A stretch of DNA of 64,000 nt, taken from positions 20,147 through 84,146 of the forward strand of contig JAEWCQ010000012.1 in the NCBI GenBank assembly GCA_023390555.1, in the 5' to 3' direction. The DNA comes from Bacillota bacterium (GTDB lineage: Bacteria > Bacillota > Clostridia > Lachnospirales > Lachnospiraceae). Positions 33,167 to 41,504 of the stretch are shown in pieces. A program made the position numbers and the translations under genes. The notes below the pieces were generated by a model. The model did not search any database, was not told the origin of the DNA, and saw only the letters and a list, made by a program, of their open reading frames with translations. Positions within the stretch are counted from its first letter, which is position 1. Every line of letters starts with the position of its first letter.

Positions 33167-33865
33167 CTACGATTCAAAAAAATGACTTCGCTTTAATACT
33201 TCTCCCGGTTCCAACACGATGAAATTCTCATCCCATTCCCCTTTCAGCAGCCGCTGAAGAATGACGGTAGACCCATCTACTGTATTGACTTTCATCTGAT
33301 TCAGTGAAGCAGCTTTTTGCGCATATTCCAGAATCGGATTTACATCATAGCAATCCGTATCAATGATGTCTATATCCGTATAGCTTCCATATATCTGCTT
33401 CAGAATCTCATTCCCCTGCTCCCTGCCATATTGTTTCAAGATTCTTTGTGATTGATGATAAATCGACTCCTCATCCAGTGTCCAGGACCTCGTCAGATAA
33501 ATGTGCCCCGTCGAACTGTTATTTTTCCACAGTTCGTTTCCATTTCCCGTACCTTTATCCACATTTTGCAATAACTGATGGATACAATCGTGGAATTTTG
33601 GAATAACAAGTCCTGTATGCTCACTTTTAATACCAAGAATCCCATTTCCACATAGTCCATAGGTCAACAGGATCTGATCATATTCCTGATGCTCATCAAT
33701 CACCTTTTGGATTCCATCCTTGAGATATTGCGGACGGTTATGCAGCGCACGTTTCATCCAGATAATTGGAATGTCACAATTACAAATACGGCACGCTTCC
33801 TGCAGCTCATCTGCCAGCATACCGCAGGACAGAATAAGCCATTTTTCATTTTTCTCTAATTTCAT
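33167..33865 (-). CDS. DUF1638 domain protein
   Basis: The 232-residue protein matches the DUF1638 family: WLILSCGMLADELQEAC at the start, then QILLTYGLCGNGILGI, HDCIHQLL and YLTRSWTLDEES. Conserved Cys and His residues (CGM, GLCGNG, HDCIH) hint at metal or cofactor binding. In other anaerobes such proteins occur near corrinoid methyltransferases, but none is seen here. It lies 3 bases after lgt, so both are likely co-transcribed. Confidence 0.8.
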   Translation of the reverse strand: MKLEKNEKWLILSCGMLADELQEACRICNCDIPIIWMKRALHNRPQYLKDGIQKVIDEHQEYDQILLTYGLCGNGILGIKSEHTGLVIPKFHDCIHQLLQNVDKGTGNGNELWKNNSSTGHIYLTRSWTLDEESIYHQSQRILKQYGREQGNEILKQIYGSYTDIDIIDTDCYDVNPILEYAQKAASLNQMKVNTVDGSTVILQRLLKGEWDENFIVLEPGEVLKRSHFFES

Positions 33866-33868
33866 TTT

Positions 33869-34666
33869 CTATTCTTCTGAATTGTCTTCGGATATATCTT
33901 CCGACACAGTTTCTTTCTTTTCAAATCTTCCCTTATCGGCCTGCATAAAGAATAATACGCCTGCAATGAACATAATAATTGATATTATCTGTGACGTGGA
34001 CATGGAACCGATACTTCCACGATAGTCATCCCGGAAATATTCAATGATATATCTACCAACACTATACAAAATCATGTAAAGAGCCGCTACTTTTCCACCT
34101 TTCCGATTCTTTCTTGCATACAACAGTAAAATAAGAGCAATCAGGAAATCACCCGCTGAAGATATTAACTGTGTCGGAATCAGCTTAATACCATTCGGTG
34201 CAATATTAGATGTATGGTAAGTAATTCCAAAAGGAAGATCTGTGGACTTTCCGTAACAACAACCGGCAAACGTACAGCCGATTCTTCCAAATCCCTGTGC
34301 AAGAGCCACAGCAGGAATGACAAGATCAAAGTACTCCATAAAATGGGTATTCTTCTTTCTACAGTAAAGGACACTTGCTGTAACTCCTCCAATAATTCCT
34401 CCATATACCACGTATCCATAGCTAAAATCCCAAAGGATGGAAGGATTCTTTATCACATCCGGTAATTCTACAATATAATAAAGAATACGTGAACCAAGAA
34501 ATCCCCCTATAATTGCACACCAAAGGATTCCAAAGATAATATCCGTATCCAGTCCTCTTTTTTTAGCGCGGTAATCACTTAACAGGTAGGCACAAATAAA
34601 ACCGATTCCTATCATCAAACCGTACATGTGTATCGTGACAGGTCCAATCTGAATATCATTTAACAT
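33869..34666 (-). CDS. lgt: Prolipoprotein diacylglyceryl transferase
   Basis: Lgt transfers a diacylglyceryl group to the lipobox Cys of lipoproteins in the membrane. The 265-residue protein has about seven helices, HMYGLMIGIGFICAYLL at the start (with the essential His), and the signature QGFGRIGCTFAGCCYG. The C-terminal tail is acidic. It would act on the lipoproteins in this window (DUF885 and DUF4430 proteins). The RBS is weak. Confidence 0.94.
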   Translation of the reverse strand: MLNDIQIGPVTIHMYGLMIGIGFICAYLLSDYRAKKRGLDTDIIFGILWCAIIGGFLGSRILYYIVELPDVIKNPSILWDFSYGYVVYGGIIGGVTASVLYCRKKNTHFMEYFDLVIPAVALAQGFGRIGCTFAGCCYGKSTDLPFGITYHTSNIAPNGIKLIPTQLISSAGDFLIALILLLYARKNRKGGKVAALYMILYSVGRYIIEYFRDDYRGSIGSMSTSQIISIIMFIAGVLFFMQADKGRFEKKETVSEDISEDNSEE

Positions 34667-35217
34667 AATTTTTTATGAAACAAAATTTTCTTCTGTTTCC
34701 GGCTCCTTTCTCAAAATCGAAATAACGCTTGACTCTACAGTAACTATAATCGAAATTTTTCTACTTGTCTACTTCCTATTTTCGATTCATTATTTCCAGG
34801 TATTCTCATATAATAAAAAAAAAGAGTTCTGCCATGAAATTCAATAACAGAATCCTGATCTATACTTATAGAAAACCCGCTATGCGCAATCGATGCCAGG
34901 GGATTTACAGATCTTTCGATGAACTTTGCCGCTTCTTCCGTAAAATAAATTGTAAAAAACCTTTTTGATCCTTGTCCGATAGCGGTGTATAAAATATATT
35001 CCAAGACTTTTTATTCTATAGCAGACATCTTGTTACATGAACGTATCAAAGATATGACTTTTTGATGGAATAAAATTTAGATGCGCAGCTTCACGCGCGG
35101 AACAAAAGCTGCACTTTCGATAAAGTAGAATACGGGAGTGTAAGAAGTACACTTTTTCTGACAAAAAAAAGCACCAACCCCATGGCTCCATCAACCACAA
35201 AATCAGTACTTTATAAA
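34667..35217. other. 551-bp stretch without a recognised gene
   Basis: This AT-rich gap between lgt and tRNA-Lys contains a TTG-started frame of 86 codons on the minus strand (34744-35004) with no ribosome site or family match, and the first copy of the dispersed element at 35064-35150. A T8 run (minus strand, 35163-35170) after the tRNA may help end its transcript. I see no other feature. Confidence 0.5.
35064..35150 (+). repeat. Dispersed intergenic element, copy 1
   Basis: This stretch matches the minus strand of 42500-42585 over its whole length with few differences; both copies share AATAAAATTTAGATGC, CGCGCGGAACAAAAG and GGGAGTGTA. In this copy GCAGCTT and AAGCTGC form a 7-bp stem around CACGCGCGGAACAA. 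No reading frame is shared. It may be a structured RNA element or a small mobile repeat. Confidence 0.75.
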
Positions 35218-35290
35218 TGCGCCACCAGGGGTTCGAACCCTGGACACCCTGATTAAGAGTCAGGTGCTCTGCCAGCTGAGCTAGTGGCGC
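35218..35290 (-). tRNA. tRNA-Lys (anticodon CTT)
   Basis: The minus strand folds into a full cloverleaf: acceptor GCGCCAC / GTGGCGC, D stem GCTC / GAGC, anticodon stem CCTGA / TCAGG with loop CTCTTAA (anticodon CTT), T stem CAGGG / CCCTG with TTCGAAC, discriminator A. CCA is not encoded. Confidence 0.95.
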
Positions 35291-35310
35291 ATTTGCTCAA
35301 TGCAAAAATT

Positions 35311-35339
35311 ATTATATAATATATGTACAAGAATTGCAA
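35311..35339 (-). promoter_or_regulatory. Promoter of tRNA-Lys
   Basis: Minus strand: -35 TTGCAA (35334-35339), 17-base spacer, -10 TATAAT (35311-35316), 20 bases before the mature tRNA 5' end. Confidence 0.75.
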
Positions 35340-35396
35340 GCTAAACTTTTAGAAAATCAAAATATTTTCCCATAACCCACAATCGTCTAACATGAC

Positions 35397-36623
35397 CTAC
35401 ATGTTTGCAAGCAAAGCTGCGATCTCATCCGGTGTCATAATTCTGTTTGGATCTGACAAATCTGGCATCGGCGGTTTCTCTTCTGCCACCGGTTCTTCGT
35501 TCTCCAAAACAGGTTCTTCGATGATCGATTCCTCTTCCATTGACTCCGCTGTCATCGATTCTTCCGGAATGGTATCATCCACGGTCGTATCTTCTATTGT
35601 CAGTTCATCCAACATCGGTTCTTCCGCAGACGGCTCTTCCAGCGTCAATCCCTCAGGCAGTGGCTCTTCCGCAGACAACTCTTCCACAGTAAAATCCTCC
35701 AGCAGTGGCTCTTCATCAGTTGATTCCTCTGGAATTTGTTCTTCCAGTTCAAAATCCTCTCCGATCAGGTCATCAAAAGAAGAGATATCCGGAATTTCAT
35801 CCGAAGTATCCTCTGCATCTTCAAAAAACGACTTGTCCGAAGCAAACTGTGCTTCACTTTCCTCCATCAGATCATCCAAAGAATCTTCTTCCGGTTCTGC
35901 TTCGAATGAATTCACTTCCTGGAAAGGCTCCTCCTGAGCTGATGGTATTGTCTGTGAAACAGGCATGACAGACTGCAATGGAACCTGAGAAAATCTCCCT
36001 ACAGATTGAAGAAACTCATTTTTGATGGATAGTTCTGCTTCCGTTATTTTTGCCATTGCCTCCTGCTGTTTTAAAATAATATCTTTATTCGCATGTTCTA
36101 CGACTTCCTTCTGCTGACTAATCAATTTTTCATTATAAGATACCAGCAGCTCTTCAAAATTAGAAATCTTATCAAGCAGTTTATCATTGGAATTCATCAA
36201 TGCATCTGCATTTTCTTTGCTTCGGCTGATACTCACCTTTGCAATTGCTTTCTGTGCCTCTATAATCTCTTCTGTCGGTGTCTTCATATTCTCTTCTATC
36301 ACCGCAATACGTTCATTGAGTTCATCAAAACTTTTACGCATTAACAGATAGGAAGCTTTTTCTGATTTTACAATCTCCTCAAATAACTCATTCTGCAGCT
36401 GCTCTCTCTGATAGTTGACCTGAAGAATCGTGGTCAGCAATATGTACAGGACTGCAATTAACAATACAGTGACTGTAACAAGTCCCGCAAAATAATCTGA
36501 CGAATGAATCATCATATAGATCTCTGAAACAAGCAGTACAAAAAGTACCATGGATGAAAAAACAATCCGTATTTTTCCCATATCCTTTTTTTTCTTTCCT
36601 ACAACCGTATCCTTGTTCTCCAT
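35397..36623 (-). CDS. Membrane protein with acidic Glu/Pro repeats and C-terminal PDEIAALL motif
   Basis: The 408-residue protein has two membrane helices (about 17-35 and 45-65), a coiled-coil region (about 75-215, rich in Glu, Lys, Gln) and a long acidic C-terminal half with repeats of the type EEPxxExLTxEE. It ends DPNRIMTPDEIAALLANM. The end resembles the short DEIDALL element at the N-terminus of FliM that binds phospho-CheY, and similar ends occur on other Lachnospiraceae proteins as I recall. The role is unknown. The start at 36623 follows AAGGAGG. It lies between two tRNA genes. Confidence 0.75.
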   Translation of the reverse strand: MENKDTVVGKKKKDMGKIRIVFSSMVLFVLLVSEIYMMIHSSDYFAGLVTVTVLLIAVLYILLTTILQVNYQREQLQNELFEEIVKSEKASYLLMRKSFDELNERIAVIEENMKTPTEEIIEAQKAIAKVSISRSKENADALMNSNDKLLDKISNFEELLVSYNEKLISQQKEVVEHANKDIILKQQEAMAKITEAELSIKNEFLQSVGRFSQVPLQSVMPVSQTIPSAQEEPFQEVNSFEAEPEEDSLDDLMEESEAQFASDKSFFEDAEDTSDEIPDISSFDDLIGEDFELEEQIPEESTDEEPLLEDFTVEELSAEEPLPEGLTLEEPSAEEPMLDELTIEDTTVDDTIPEESMTAESMEEESIIEEPVLENEEPVAEEKPPMPDLSDPNRIMTPDEIAALLANM

Positions 36624-36689
36624 CGTAAAATCCTCCTTGATTATCTGAAGTACTCCCAACACTTCCTCTGCATCCTGCAGAATTTCTAA

Positions 36690-36763
36690 CGCATCTAACT
36701 GGATTCGAACCAGCGGCCTACCGCTTAGGAGGCGGTCGCTCTATCCTACTGAGCTATAGATGC
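36690..36763 (-). tRNA. tRNA-Arg (anticodon CCT)
   Basis: Cloverleaf on the minus strand: acceptor GCATCTA / TAGATGC, D stem GCTC / GAGC, anticodon stem ACCGC / GCGGT with loop CTCCTAA (anticodon CCT), T stem GCTGG / CCAGT with TTCGAAT (one G-T pair), discriminator G. It starts 8 bases after the DUF3881 stop codon, so it may be co-transcribed. Confidence 0.94.
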
Positions 36764-36770
36764 AAATCTT

Positions 36771-37646
36771 TTATCCTTGGTAATTCAAGCACCCCTGCAT
36801 CCAGATGTTCCCCTTGAATCTCCTGCCAACAACCGGTTCACCTAATAAATCTTCTGCTTGAATACAGATATCAAATATCAGGTCATTACAGTCAATTGTC
36901 ATTACATAGACCGGAAGATTGGTAATCGTATTTGTAATTGTATGGCAGTCAATAATTTCTCCCAGTACAGAATACTGATCACTTTCAATTCCATAAGGCA
37001 TAAAATAGGTATCTACAATACTCAGAATATCTTCTCTTATAATTCGTTTGGAAAGCATGGAATACATATCAATATCTTCCAAGGTCAGATTCTCTATCGC
37101 ATCTTCATCGCCTTCTCTGGCAGCTGCAATCAGATGATTCCGATTCTGACTGTTTTTTTCGTTATTACGCATCTGCTTTTCATCTTTATTAATTGGAAGC
37201 AAAATCTTACCCCCAAGAGAAAGTGCAGACAAAGTCGTAGACAGACCATAGGTCTTATTTCTAATTTTCTTTTCAGAAAGATATTCCGAAATGTTCTGCA
37301 GGTAAAAAATAAGTGTGACACCCAGCTTTATCTCATCACAGATTCCCGCATAAGATTCCTTATCTGCGTGTTTTTCCACATCCACATTTTCCTGTGTGGT
37401 AATTCCTCTTCCACTAAAATAAGGAAAGTAGTATTCTGCCTGAAATGTTTCATCCTCTAAATATTCACCGCAAACATAGATACCAATCGATTCGCCAAAA
37501 GTCTTTTGCATAATTGCAAAGTCATTATTCTTAGAGTCCGTCGTAATTTCCATCTTATCCGGATGAGCGATAATCTCTTTGATCAATTGATCCACTTCTT
37601 TTTTATTCATATCATGAAACCCAATTGCCCTTAGAAAACTATGCAT
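36771..37646 (-). CDS. DUF3881 family protein
   Basis: The 291-residue protein begins MHSFLRAIGFHDM and contains the family blocks YFPYFSGRGITTQENVDVE and YGLSTTLSALSLGGKILLP, typical of DUF3881, a family found mainly in Lachnospiraceae. Function is unknown. It has no signal or membrane helix. GGGAGG precedes the start. tRNA-Arg follows 8 bases after its end. Confidence 0.82.
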   Translation of the reverse strand: MHSFLRAIGFHDMNKKEVDQLIKEIIAHPDKMEITTDSKNNDFAIMQKTFGESIGIYVCGEYLEDETFQAEYYFPYFSGRGITTQENVDVEKHADKESYAGICDEIKLGVTLIFYLQNISEYLSEKKIRNKTYGLSTTLSALSLGGKILLPINKDEKQMRNNEKNSQNRNHLIAAAREGDEDAIENLTLEDIDMYSMLSKRIIREDILSIVDTYFMPYGIESDQYSVLGEIIDCHTITNTITNLPVYVMTIDCNDLIFDICIQAEDLLGEPVVGRRFKGNIWMQGCLNYQG

Positions 37647-37742
37647 ATTACTACCTCCCTTCCTCTTCGTAAAGTTTATACTTTTTCAGCCTATTGCTCT
37701 ATTATATAATAGCTGCTTCATTTTTGCAATTTGATATTGCAT

Positions 37743-38240
37743 TTAAATTGACTTCTTTGCCATCTCAAGTGCTTCTTTTTCTTCTTCTGCCAATGCAATT
37801 ATAGAATTTCCATCTACAATTTCTTTAATATACGTGTAACAGCCCTCTCTGCTGTGCATTGCATTGATAATAAATCCATCATTTTTTTCATTTAGCATTG
37901 CAAGGGAAAAACTAAGTTTACCACCCATCTCATGAAATGCATCGTATTTTACCAGACCCATTTTCTGATATGTAAATTTCATGCTGGCAAAAATCTGATT
38001 GATATTCTGTTCATTCTGACTGCTCGACTGAATCATTGCATCAATCTGATTCAATCTTTTTGCTAAGACATCTTCCAAAGACTTAGCATCTTTGCCATTC
38101 ATAAATAATCTGTATTTCTTTTTTAACTTACTCATCTGGACTACATTTATGATCATAAGAATGATCAGTATAAGAACAAGTGCTGCCAAACCAATTACTA
38201 TATAATCCAAATCTATCCCTAAATATTCTGATATACTCAT
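37743..38240 (-). CDS. DUF4446 family protein
   Basis: The 165-residue protein has one N-terminal membrane helix (about 10-32), a short basic and coiled segment, and a C-terminal soluble domain with YDAFHEMGGKLSFSLAMLNEKNDGFIINAMHSREGCYTY, the DUF4446 signature. Genes of this family commonly follow spo0J in Clostridia, as here (spo0J ends 52 bases upstream). Function is unknown. Confidence 0.87.
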   Translation of the reverse strand: MSISEYLGIDLDYIVIGLAALVLILIILMIINVVQMSKLKKKYRLFMNGKDAKSLEDVLAKRLNQIDAMIQSSSQNEQNINQIFASMKFTYQKMGLVKYDAFHEMGGKLSFSLAMLNEKNDGFIINAMHSREGCYTYIKEIVDGNSIIALAEEEKEALEMAKKSI

Positions 38241-38291
38241 ATTGATTCCTCTCTCATATTCGATCTAATTTCGTAATACAAACATATGTTC

Positions 38292-39188
38292 CTATTTTCT
38301 AATTGTCTGCAGAAGTTCATAAATACGGTCCAATTCCTGCGGAGAATAGTATTCAATTTCAATTTTGCCCTTCATCGAATCTTTCTGATTAATCATTACT
38401 TTTGTCCCAAGAATTGTTTTCATCTTTTCTTCCACTTCCTGATAAACCGCATCCAGTTTTATTTTTTCCTGATTTATTTCTTTTACAGGAGAATTTTTCA
38501 TCTTCTGGAATTTTTTCACCAATTTTTCTGTCTCACGAACTGAAAGTTTTTCGTCAAAGATTTTCTGTGCTATTGCATACTGTTTTTCCTCATCCGGAAT
38601 TGCAAGCAGAGCTCTTGCATGACCGGTCGTTATCATATCATCAATCACCATCTGCTGTACTCTGTCATTGAGTTTCAGAAGACGCATTGAATTTGTAACT
38701 GCAGTCCTGCTCTTTGAAACGCGTTCAGCTACTTCGTCCTGTTTCAAATTAAACTCATTGAGCAGCCGCTTATATGCAATCGCCTCTTCAATCGGATTCA
38801 AATCTTCACGTTGTATGTTTTCTATCAGTGATATTTCTACGATTTCCTGATCTGTTAAATGTTTAATAATTACTGGAACTTTTTTTAAACCGGCGAGCTT
38901 TGCAGCTCTCCATCTTCGTTCTCCTGCAATAATTTCATAATAATCATTCTTATCCTGAACCAGCAAAGGCTGCAATACACCAAACTGCTTGATTGATTCT
39001 GCCAACTCTAACAATGCATCCTCATCAAAATTCTTTCTTGGCTGATCTTTATTTGGTTCCACTTTGGAAATTGGAACCAGAACTTCCTGTTTTTCCTCAG
39101 CGACTTTTTCTGTTCCCGCCGAGTTTCCCACCTTATCTGCAATTAAAGAATCAAGTCCTTTTCCTAACCCACCTTTTCTCGCTGCCAT
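38292..39188 (-). CDS. spo0J: Chromosome partitioning protein ParB / Spo0J
   Basis: Spo0J binds parS, loads SMC complexes near the origin, and switches by CTP hydrolysis. The 298-residue protein has the CTP-binding box with GERRWRAAKLAG, the ENIQREDLNPIEEA block, a helix-turn-helix region (QDEVAERVSKSRTAVTNSMRLL) that reads parS, and the C-terminal dimerisation part. Its start overlaps the soj stop by one base (TAATG). parS sites lie about 1.0-1.8 kb upstream. Confidence 0.96.
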   Translation of the reverse strand: MAARKGGLGKGLDSLIADKVGNSAGTEKVAEEKQEVLVPISKVEPNKDQPRKNFDEDALLELAESIKQFGVLQPLLVQDKNDYYEIIAGERRWRAAKLAGLKKVPVIIKHLTDQEIVEISLIENIQREDLNPIEEAIAYKRLLNEFNLKQDEVAERVSKSRTAVTNSMRLLKLNDRVQQMVIDDMITTGHARALLAIPDEEKQYAIAQKIFDEKLSVRETEKLVKKFQKMKNSPVKEINQEKIKLDAVYQEVEEKMKTILGTKVMINQKDSMKGKIEIEYYSPQELDRIYELLQTIRK

Positions 39189-39955
39189 TATAAATCCCCC
39201 CTGCCTATTACTTCCTTTGCCAGTAAACGATAGCTTTCTGCGCCCGCCGACTTACTGTCGTAAAGATTAATCGGAAGACCGTGCGACGGTGCTTCTGCCA
39301 ATCGCACATTTCTCGGAATAATTGTCTTATAAATCGTTGTATTTAAATTATTTTTTACATTATCTACAACTTCATTCGATAAATTTGTTCTGGAATCATA
39401 CATAGTAAATACGACACCTTCCATTTTAAGATGAGGATTCAATCTTTCCTGAACAAGATCAATTGTATGGATCAACTGACTAATTCCTTCCAATGCGTAA
39501 TATTCACACTGAATCGGAACCAAGATTGTATCAGCTGTCGTCATCGCATTCACTGTAAGCATATTTAAAGAAGGTGGACAATCAATAATGACATAATCGT
39601 AATCATCGCGAATATAATCAATTGCTCCTTTCAATATGTATTCTTTTTCGCTAATTCCAAGCAACTCTATTTCTGCTCCGGAAAGATTTACATTCGAAGG
39701 AATTAAATTCAAATTATCAATCGGAGTTTTATGTACACTCTGTTTCACGGTACATTCATCCAACATTAATTCGTACACAGAATTTTCCATCTGATTTTTA
39801 TCAATACCGAGTCCACTTGTTGTATTCCCCTGCGGATCCAGATCGATAACCAGTATTTTTTTACCTGCTTCTGCCAGACAAGCGGATAAATTGATGGATG
39901 TAGTTGTTTTACCAACTCCGCCCTTTTGATTTGCTACTGCAATAATTCTTCCCAT
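39188..39955 (-). CDS. soj: Chromosome partitioning ATPase ParA / Soj
   Basis: Soj is a Walker-type ATPase that works with Spo0J in origin segregation and regulates DnaA in Bacillus. The deviant Walker A is KGGVGKTTTSINLSACL, and other motifs are DLDPQGNTTSGLG and VIIDCPPSLNMLTVNA. At 255 residues it has the size of the chromosomal (short) ParA proteins without an N-terminal DNA-binding domain. Confidence 0.96.
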   Translation of the reverse strand: MGRIIAVANQKGGVGKTTTSINLSACLAEAGKKILVIDLDPQGNTTSGLGIDKNQMENSVYELMLDECTVKQSVHKTPIDNLNLIPSNVNLSGAEIELLGISEKEYILKGAIDYIRDDYDYVIIDCPPSLNMLTVNAMTTADTILVPIQCEYYALEGISQLIHTIDLVQERLNPHLKMEGVVFTMYDSRTNLSNEVVDNVKNNLNTTIYKTIIPRNVRLAEAPSHGLPINLYDSKSAGAESYRLLAKEVIGRGDL

Positions 39956-40192
39956 GATTCCATTTTTCCTTTCCAGTAAACCTTACTGATACACGTGTTT
40001 TATAATAAATTTCAATTTTTTCAACTGCTACGAATTCTATTATATCATATATTAATTTTTTTGACACAAAAAATTATTTAATATTTCTTTTATTTTACAT
40101 ATGCTTTTCCATATTTAGAATAACTTCCCTATTAAACATAGTTGCTTAACTTGTCATATATATTTTCATTACATGCTCTATATTCACAAAAT

Positions 40193-40208
40193 TGTTTCAC
40201 GTGAAACA
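40193..40208. promoter_or_regulatory. parS site 1 (perfect)
   Basis: TGTTTCACGTGAAACA matches the 16-bp Spo0J-binding consensus exactly. Confidence 0.97.
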
Positions 40209-40299
40209 TAGTAAAATACTCTCATAATATTGTAGCAATACTTTTATACAGATACAAAATATTGTATTCATATACTTATTTTTCCCATAAAGAAAGGAA

Positions 40300-40315
40300 C
40301 GTTTCACGTGAAACA
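40300..40315. promoter_or_regulatory. parS site 2 (one mismatch)
   Basis: CGTTTCACGTGAAACA differs from the consensus only in its first base. It lies 107 bp from site 1. Confidence 0.92.
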
Positions 40316-40355
40316 TTCCTTCTAAACTCTCGTAATTTCAAACAAATTATTATCT

Positions 40356-41336
40356 CTATGCATTTTCTAAGTAAATAGTTAAAGAATCAGGATTTATGCA
40401 TTTACACCTCATTGTTATTGATAATAAATACAAGTATATCTGTATTAACTCATTATTTTCCAAGAGCTCGATTATATTATCCTCTTCTATCTTATTTACA
40501 GAATGAATTGAAATTTCAATTTTCATCTCGTCTTCCTGATTCACGAATATTTGGTTCAGGTCTGTAAAACTTTTGACCAAAACTTCTATTATATATGTAA
40601 GTAATTCAAATAATGATTGTTCTGCTTCTATAGTTTCAAGACTAAAATAATCGTTACATTTTGACTGAATTTGATATTCGTTCTTTTCATTCGATTCTCT
40701 CACATATTGATCTAGTAATGAAAGAAACTTTGTTTCTAACAATGGTTTATTTTCAACTGAGTACCTTTCGACTTCACATTGAAAAGAATCCACTTTTTTT
40801 AAAATCTGCTGAAGTTCTACTTTAGAACGAATTCGATCCAAATCCATCCAGTTAAGAACCTGTTTCAATTTTTCATTGATATCAGTTACTTCACTGAAAA
40901 TAAAAGGGAAAAAATATTTTAATTCATTTTCCTTTTCACGTGAAACATATTTTAATAAACTCAATTTTATAGCTTCGTTTTTTTCTCTAAAACGCTCTTC
41001 CTCTTTTTTTTGATTCTGCTCTTTTTTTAAGCTATGTATCATGGCTTGGAGTTCATCCATTTTTCTCTTACAATCATTTATTTTTGACAGTATATTATTT
41101 TTATTTAGAATCAAATTTTTCTTTTCTTCCAGTAGACTTTTTATCTGCATTTTATTTTTCTTATTAATATCTCTTGGAGTAAAAGATTCAAAATTTGGAT
41201 CATTTTTTTCTTCCAATAAATCAATAAATTTTTCTATTTCCTTTATCTGATTTTCCATATGAATATACCTTTTTTCATAAGCTGCTTTTTGATCCAATAA
41301 TTCTTCCTGTTGCTTTTCAAAATATTCTTTTATCAT
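40356..41336 (-). CDS. Coiled-coil protein of unknown function next to parS
   Basis: The 326-residue protein is very rich in Lys, Glu, Asn and Ile. Residues about 1-135 are predicted coiled coil by heptad pattern (EELLDQKAAYEKRYIHMENQ and similar). The C-terminal half is helical and ends with short strands (MKIEISIHSVNKIEEDN). Its layout recalls a degenerate histidine-kinase body (dimer helix pair then ATPase-like fold), but no H-, N- or G-box is seen. I do not recognise the family. It lies between soj and the hydrolase gene and contains a parS-like site. The start follows GAGG. Confidence 0.7.
   Translation of the reverse strand: MIKEYFEKQQEELLDQKAAYEKRYIHMENQIKEIEKFIDLLEEKNDPNFESFTPRDINKKNKMQIKSLLEEKKNLILNKNNILSKINDCKRKMDELQAMIHSLKKEQNQKKEEERFREKNEAIKLSLLKYVSREKENELKYFFPFIFSEVTDINEKLKQVLNWMDLDRIRSKVELQQILKKVDSFQCEVERYSVENKPLLETKFLSLLDQYVRESNEKNEYQIQSKCNDYFSLETIEAEQSLFELLTYIIEVLVKSFTDLNQIFVNQEDEMKIEISIHSVNKIEEDNIIELLENNELIQIYLYLLSITMRCKCINPDSLTIYLENA
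40932..40947. promoter_or_regulatory. parS-like site 3 inside the coiled-coil gene
   Basis: CTTTTCACGTGAAACA has two mismatches to the parS consensus, both at its left edge, with the core TTCACGTGAA intact. Confidence 0.75.
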
Positions 41337-41504
41337 ATTTAACCTCGAACATTTGTTCTATTGTGTGTTTATATTATTATTCTATACTATTTAAAAATAT
41401 GTGCATAGTATATTTTTTTGGTATTTTCCATTTTCAATTGTAAAGGTCATTATTATTGTTTATAATATAGGTAGTATCTATCTCAATGAATAGGAGGTAA
41501 TTGG

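Larger units (their letters stand above)
39956..40355. other. 400-bp AT-rich gap with two parS sites
   Basis: This region upstream of soj holds two parS sites (listed separately) and no gene that I can see. It presumably also carries the soj promoter. Confidence 0.7.

Noticed and set aside
34744..35004. 86-codon frame on the minus strand between lgt and tRNA-Lys
   Set aside because: It needs a TTG start with no ribosome site, overlaps AT-rich intergenic sequence and matches no family I know.
35392..35937. Serine-rich plus-strand frame of 181 codons
   Set aside because: It is the antisense of the Glu-rich repeats of the membrane protein at 35397-36623; GAA/GAG read backwards gives TTC/CTC and shifted Ser codons.
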